DNA of 64,000 nt from Anadara kagoshimensis (lineage: Eukaryota; Mollusca; Bivalvia; Arcoida; Arcidae). Position numbers and translations under genes: made by a program. The notes under the pieces were generated by a model. The model worked only from the letters and a program-made list of their open reading frames with translations, was not told the DNA's origin and ran no database searches. This document shows, piece after piece, positions 58,793 to 64,000 of the stretch; the first letter of the stretch is position 1, and every line of letters begins with the position of its first letter. The stretch covers positions 38,368,404 to 38,432,403 of the forward strand of contig CM037874.1 in NCBI GenBank assembly GCA_021292105.1, given 5' to 3'.

Positions 58793-58889
58793 TACACTGC
58801 CATTGGTCCTTTCAACGGCATCACCCTGTTAACACGTACCGTGTATACATTATTTTCCCGCTATTTGATAAAACGCGGGAAAATACATT
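58793..58889 (+). repeat. 97-bp direct repeat, copy 2, interrupting the recombinase gene
   Basis: Same sequence as 58118-58214. It separates the catalytic and N-terminal parts of the recombinase. The flanking bases differ from those of the other copy, so the shared block ends sharply at both sides. Confidence 0.92.
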
Positions 58890-59190
58890 GATAAGAAGAT
58901 TTGAGGCGTCCTTCATACGTGAAAAACAGAGAGGAAGCAAAGAGCTAAGCTCGGCATATCTTAAAAATACCGAATATCCTAACAAAATCATTGTCAAATC
59001 TCTTATGACAGATAAATCCGTGGAATCACGATACATATAACACAAATTGATAAGCATCTCTGTGGATACTGGGTCCTTTCTAATAGTTTTATGACTTGCA
59101 ACACGTTTACTAGCTTCCAATATCGATGACACAAATGAATACGGATGTTCCGGGTTACGCGCTCTCTTATCTTTGGAGATAAAAAATGTC
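58890..59190 (-). pseudogene. Tyrosine recombinase, N-terminal part
   Basis: The frame reads DKRARNPEHPYSFVSSILEA, then KTIRKDPVSTEMLINLCYMY and a RDSTDLSVIRDLTMILLGYS segment followed by FLRYAELSSLL. This is the SAM-like N-terminal domain and the start of the catalytic domain. The Arg of FLRYAEL fits the first catalytic Arg box. An ATG is not obvious: the frame runs upstream past a GTG at 59132 to about 59190. It is separated from the C-terminal part by the 97-bp repeat. Confidence 0.8.
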
Positions 59191-59465
59191 TACGTCATCA
59201 ACCAAAAGTTTCACAGTGCCACTTCCGGTGTGATGGGTTACGTGTAAACAAAGTCTGTTCAGCAGATTAGGCGCCGGGAATATTCGAAGATCTGCAGTTG
59301 TCACAACGGGATTTAGTTTTTTATTTAACATAAAATGCTTTTGTGTGCTAGAATTGTTTAAAAACACACCAATATCCGCATAAAAGTTTGATCTCCGAGA
59401 TATTTTCTATCCGATTTAGTTTGCCATTTTCCACTTCAACACACGCCTACTGTACACAATGCAAG

Positions 59466-59618
59466 ATGTCCAAGGCGAAGTTAATACAAGATATACCGCT
59501 CGTTTTGGGCGACACCTCGCCAAAATATAATTTTCGTCGCCAAACCACACGTACTGTTGAAGTTAATTCAAGACAAAATGTCATAATTAATTTGACCAAA
59601 ACAGTTCAACTGTTGTAA
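59466..59618 (+). CDS. Small ORF of unknown function
   Basis: 50 codons from ATG (MSKAKLIQDIPLVLGDTSPK, then a RRQTTRTVEVNSRQNVI segment) to TAA. It is divergent from the recombinase gene. Composition is coding-like and better than that of surrounding frames, and ACAG|TTCAAC near the end could hide a splice site. No family is recognised. Confidence 0.3.
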   Translation: MSKAKLIQDIPLVLGDTSPKYNFRRQTTRTVEVNSRQNVIINLTKTVQLL

Positions 59619-60579
59619 AAATATTATGGATGTAGCAACCCCCTCCAGTTTTGAAATATGTAAGTTTCATTTAACATTTTGATATTCTGTTGTGTTCATT
59701 TAATAATATTCTTTAAGGGACCACAGAGTAGTCCCAATGTGTTATAGTAGTATCATTTCATTGGTCTGAATGGATATAGTCATCTGGTCTCAATAATGAA
59801 ACTTTGTCTGCACTTCCATGATTTTTTTATACAGTTTACTGCCGGAGGTAGGTAGATCTTGGCATCATTCAAAATATTTAAAAATGCTGACTGATGCACT
59901 CCATTTGGTCATAGATTTATATTGCAACATGCACAATTATTGAAGAATATGAGCCATGTTTGGCCCACACAGGACTGCCATTTGATGCTAGAATTCTAAT
60001 GTCAATGGAACATACAGGGGCCTGTATTTGTCATCTGACATTTTCAGCATTTATAGTCAGTATCTTTTTCAACCTATATAATTTCTAGTCAATCAAAATA
60101 TAAATTTAACCCATACCTTACCAATCTGTCCACTAAACACTTAAATAACTCAAATTATTAATGTTGATTCAAGGGGTATATCATACTTAAAAGATAGGCA
60201 ATCCAATTGTCATTTTTCAGTCTTGGCTAAGATTAATTCACTTATGTGTCTGTTTGCAGAATTTTACACTAAATCTAAAAACAATGTGACAAGATATTAC
60301 TTGTCTTGATGTGCCCAATATCATGGGACATCTATCAAATGATTACCGGTACATCCAAATACCACAGGTTTTTCTAAATGCAGAATGCTTGGTACAATCC
60401 TCTGTTGTAACAAGTAGGGAACTCAGTGACCTTAAGCATGCATCACCAGATCATAGCGTCTGTTGTTGTTTAGGTTCCAGTCCCACTCGAACATGCCCTA
60501 GTGTTAGTGCCAGAAAGCTTGTCATTTTGCTTGCTTAGTCAGTGGTATTCTCTGGATTCCTCCACCATCCATGAACTGA
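59619..60579. other. Non-coding stretch
   Basis: No gene is recognised. The region around 60420-60560 resembles the body of a diverged SINE leading into the tail at 60580. Confidence 0.4.
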
Positions 60580-60650
60580 CTCCTTTGATATTTAAGTCAT
60601 AGAAACTTGACTGGGGTGTAAAACACCATCACTAAACTCAACTCTTTCTC
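60580..60650 (+). mobile_element. SINE tail fragment
   Basis: GATATTTAAGTCATAGAAAC then TTGACTGGGGTGTAAAACAC and AAACTCAACTC matches the tail of the RUDI-like family, with GGGGTG in place of GGGACG as in the fragment at 33310. Confidence 0.6.
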
Positions 60651-60733
60651 AAGTACATGTACCTTATCAATTGCCATCAATTTCAAAACCACCCACTTGC
60701 AGAAAATTATAAATTGAGCAGCTGTGTGCAGTC

Positions 60734-61190
60734 AGTAATTAATTCTATACAGATGTGAAGCAGGGCTGAGCTAGCTGTGGTGATGTACACAGTAATTAAC
60801 TCTATACAGATGTGAAGCAGGGTTGAGCTAGCTGTGGTGGTGTACACAGTAATTAACTCTATACAGATGTGAAGCAGGGCTGAGCTAGCTGTGGTGGTGT
60901 ACACAGTAATTAACTCTATACAGATGTGAAGCAGGGTTGAGCTAGCTGTGGTGGTGTACACAGTAATTAACTCTATACAGGCGTGAAGCAGGGCTGAGCT
61001 AGCTGTGGTGGTGTACACAGTAATTAACTCTATACAGATGTGAAGCAGGGCTGAGCTAGCTGTGGTGGTGTACACAGTAATTAACTCTATACAGATGTGA
61101 AGCAGGGTTGAGCTAGCTGTGGTGGTGTACACAGTAATTTACTCTATACAGATGTGAAGCAGGGCTGAGCTAGCTGTGGTGGTGTACATA
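60734..61190. repeat. 57-bp minisatellite, 8 units
   Basis: AGTAATTAACTCTATACAG starts at 60734, 60791, 60848, 60905, 60962, 61019, 61076 and 61133. Each unit continues with TGTGAAGCAGGG.TGAGCTAG and ends GTGGTGGTGTACAC. Divergence is very low. The length is a multiple of three, so the minus strand is open as a 19-residue repeat, which I take as a by-product. Confidence 0.95.
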
Positions 61191-63058
61191 GACAACCAGT
61201 ATGTATATGTAGTTAAAATAAGGTGGTTTAATGCCAAACTTTCTGGTCCAGATCTTTTGGCTTTGAGGAGAAATTGTAGTACAATGCTCACTTGTCACCT
61301 AGAAAGGCTGGGTTCTATCCTCAGTCAGGATATTAAGTAAGAAAGTGTATTTTCAGGTGTTTCCTCTATCTTGTTACTGATGTGTAACAAATCATTATTC
61401 TTATGTGCTGCTTAGGATGACAACTACAGCAGATTACTGGAAAAAGTTTTTTAAATATAAACAGTTTATTTTAAACAAAAGTGGTTGCGAGGCATGAAAC
61501 ATTCTACATGTATTTACAATCGGTTTCAAAACAAATAAGTCCAAATTGCTAAAAAAATTCAGCTAAACATAATTTAACATGCTCAACATTTGAACAAAGT
61601 TACTTTATTTACAACCATAATGGATGAGAGACAGCTACAAAGTCGAGACCCAATAGACTATCGTGTTCAACTGGCTGTACATTACAATGAAGGTTTTATC
61701 ACAATATACTGATATGTGTAAATCTCAAGCATACATTTCTTCTCAATCTATTCCTCATCTGTTCTTATAATGTTAATGCTTCTACTGAATATCCATCTAA
61801 AATTTAAAACAAAACATTCTTTTACTAACTTGCTACCAATGTAAAAGGAATAGAACTATCATGTAATTTATCTTGTGTCTAAAGTTGACATTATTAGTCT
61901 AAATATGTATTGTTGTGATGTCACAATAAAAAAACTTATTTTTATTTATTTACATTAAAATTGCCTCTACTTACATGTAGTTTGAAATATAGGTATTAAC
62001 AAGATCACAATAATTAATACAGATGAAATATTGAGATATGATGGAATTACCCTGTTAAGGTTAGCATAACTCAGAAGATTTGTATGGTAATAAATAAAAG
62101 GAAACCTGTGAAAACTAAACCTTCAGTAAGCCATGATCTAGTTTAAACTTGACTATTCAACAAGGCCAAGTCATTAATATCTTACCTGTAATAATAAAAA
62201 AGAATCGAAATGCAACAACCACTTTAGTCCCAAGGGTTCCATTTAAAGAGATTCCACGAAAGAATAGATTGTGGGTATGGTAAAATTGCCGAAGAACTTG
62301 TTGGCTATTAGACATAGTTTTTTCAATGACTTATTTAATTAGATTAATTAGACTATAGTCTTATCAGACTGGCACTTATCCCAGTTCAAGGGACTACCCT
62401 CATGCAAGTTATGTTTATAGATTTTCACAAATACATATACATGTTTTCAGAATTTTTGTTATTTGAGGGTAATTTACATTACTACAAGACTACCTTCAAA
62501 ATGGATACCAGTGACCAGTTCCATGAATCCCATCACAAAGTAAACAGTAAACCATTAGTACCTGGTAACTTTTTGGTAGCTTTGTTGACTGGAGCACTGA
62601 CAAATTTAAAATTTACATTCATTAAAATTTGATTTATACTTTACCTCAAAAGTCAGCCTGTTTATCACTTTATTCTTGAGTGGAAAACTGGTTATTTAAC
62701 AACCCATGACATCTTATTTATAAGTTGGAAATATGCAAAATAAAACAGATGTGGAAATGCAAGCTGATCAAATGATACTATGACTTGTCAGATTCACAAT
62801 AGTCTCATTTTGCTAATTTATATAATTGTGTACACATTCTAATTTCTAGAAGTAAAACAAAAACATTATTTACACATATGCAAAATCAAATTCATAATTA
62901 CTGGCACATATATATTTATAGGTCTAAATAGAACTAGCAAAATAATTAATTTGATATAGTCTTTAAATATTCCCTTGAGGAAGTCTTGATGTCAATTAAG
63001 ATTGACAGCTCAATTTATGTAGCAATTCAACAATTCATGGTAAGACAACTAACCACCC
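61191..63058. other. AT-rich non-coding stretch
   Basis: No gene or repeat is recognised. The open frame at 62402-62632 has no domain or splice support. Confidence 0.45.
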
Positions 63059-63472
63059 CCTCCCCATTCAACCACTGTGGTAGCTCAGTTGGTAGAGTGC
63101 CCGCTACGTCCTCCCCATTCAACCACTGTGGTAGCTCAGTTGGTAGAGTGCTCGCTACGTATGTGGGAGGTTGTGGGTTTGATCCCTGGTTGGGTCAGAC
63201 CCAAGACTTGAAAGTGGGTAGTGACTGTTCTTTTGCCAAGCACTCGGCATTACGAAACGAAAGTCACGCTTCTTTCGGATGGGAACATAAAATAAACGAG
63301 GTCCCGTGTCACGGTAGGCTTGGCACGTTAAAGAACCCTGCTGTATAATGCCATCAACGCAACGCGCAGGCTAAATTTCTGCACCTTCGCCTATAGCTGG
63401 CGACGTCTCGATATAAGTGAAATATTCTTGACTGGGACGTTAAACACCATTACTCAACTCCCTCCCCATTCA
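63059..63472 (+). mobile_element. Full-length tRNA-derived SINE with target duplication and doubled head
   Basis: It is flanked by CCTCCCCATTCA at 63059-63070 and 63461-63472. The head, with A-box TAGCTCAGTTGGTAGAGTG, occurs twice: a 51-bp segment including the flank is repeated at 63059 and 63110. The second head continues with B-box GGGTTTGATCCC and the complete body and tail (TAGCTGGCGACGTCTCGATA, GACTGGGACGTTAAACACCA). The most intact member of the family in the window, and the best preserved target-site duplication. Confidence 0.9.
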
Positions 63473-64000
63473 TCCTGTCTGGATAAAAACTATAATCACA
63501 AAAAGATGGAAAGAATGAATTGTACAAGACTTGATATGTGTTTAAATAACTCATTAGGGCGCGTCATTATTATTCGGAAGTGCCGTGGTTGAGTCCCAAA
63601 ACTTTGAACTATTCTAGAAAACGTCTACCCGATCACTAACATCTGTATGTATATCGGATACACCATAATACCTACACAACATGACCAAATTTCCGTCATT
63701 TGTGCATTATAAAATACATAAATACCCACATTTTTTCTTTTGATGATGCTAAAACAATAAAAGTTACTAATGGCGACCGCTTCATTCCAAATCCAGTGTA
63801 AATATTACTTACCGAACTTGTTTTTCACGTCCGATTAATCAGCTGAGATCTGTATTGCATCCAAACTGGAAGTTGGCCTGTGGAACTTTTGAGGAAAATC
63901 ACGTGATTTAAGACATACATAATATCCGGAACCGGTCCGGAAAACGGTAACCCAGAATATCCGTATTGGAAGTCGGGTCCAGAAGTCCGTTTACATCATG
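63473..64000. other. Non-coding stretch
   Basis: No gene, repeat or regulatory site could be supported. Confidence 0.4.

Noticed and set aside
60707..61132. 141-codon minus-strand open frame
   Set aside because: It is wholly made of the 57-bp minisatellite, whose unit length is a multiple of three and contains no minus-strand stop in that frame.
1..64000. CRISPR array, rRNA genes or bacterial operon structure
   Set aside because: No such structure was seen. The direct repeats here are minisatellites, transposon arrays or element ends.

Overview
The window reads as nuclear DNA of a bivalve mollusc, or a close molluscan relative. It is AT-rich and intron-like, with no bacterial gene density, and it is crowded with repeat families typical of bivalve genomes. 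These include tRNA-headed SINEs of the RUDI/V-SINE type, a long element bounded by CTCACCTGAG ends with 145-bp internal tandem repeats (pearl-like), Ty3/Gypsy, mariner, PIF/Harbinger, tyrosine-recombinase elements and RTE/CR1-like LINE debris. The species is not decided by the sequence.

Layout. 1-5611 holds the 5' part of a Ty3/Gypsy LTR retrotransposon on the minus strand: a 1.8-kb LTR with a TATA box, a tRNA-Leu primer site, gag, a zinc knuckle, protease and RT/RNase H, with several frame breaks and the 3' end outside the window. 5.6-20.5 kb is intron-like DNA with a hairpin MITE, SINE heads, a few possible host exons and two ~1-kb duplicated units, each with a tiny exon-like core. 20.5-31.5 kb is a transposon graveyard. 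It holds two TIR elements of about 3.1 and 3.4 kb whose terminal sequences are related, a LINE RT pseudogene, SINEs and the pearl-like element. A probable first coding exon of a minus-strand host gene lies at 34.0 kb, followed by a 1.2-kb TIR element with TTCGCG motifs.

39.2-44.1 kb is the most unusual part. Tandem ~0.92-kb units each carry a six-nucleotide segment between a strong polypyrimidine/CAG acceptor and a GTAAGT donor, plus a second six-nucleotide segment about 230 bp upstream with its own acceptor and donor. The flanks are nearly identical between units, while the downstream six-nucleotide cores differ almost completely. A 54-bp minisatellite follows, then a possible terminal exon with a stop codon and a polyadenylation signal. 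Together with the 15.8-kb and 17.8-kb units this looks like a plus-strand gene built from tandemly duplicated micro-exons. It is a hypothesis that only transcript data can settle.

46.7-54.0 kb holds a nearly full-length dead mariner, then a 4.3-kb TIR element containing a dead PIF/Harbinger transposon. 55.6-57.2 kb is bounded by a perfect 27-bp inverted repeat and contains a small open reading frame. 57.7-59.2 kb holds a tyrosine recombinase gene split by a 97-bp sequence that is repeated exactly downstream and contains a lox-like inverted repeat. The right end holds a 57-bp minisatellite and a full-length SINE with a duplicated head and target-site duplication.

No complete conventional host gene can be read from start to stop. 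Host coding sequence is limited to possible exons, and nearly all recognisable protein sequence comes from inactivated mobile elements.
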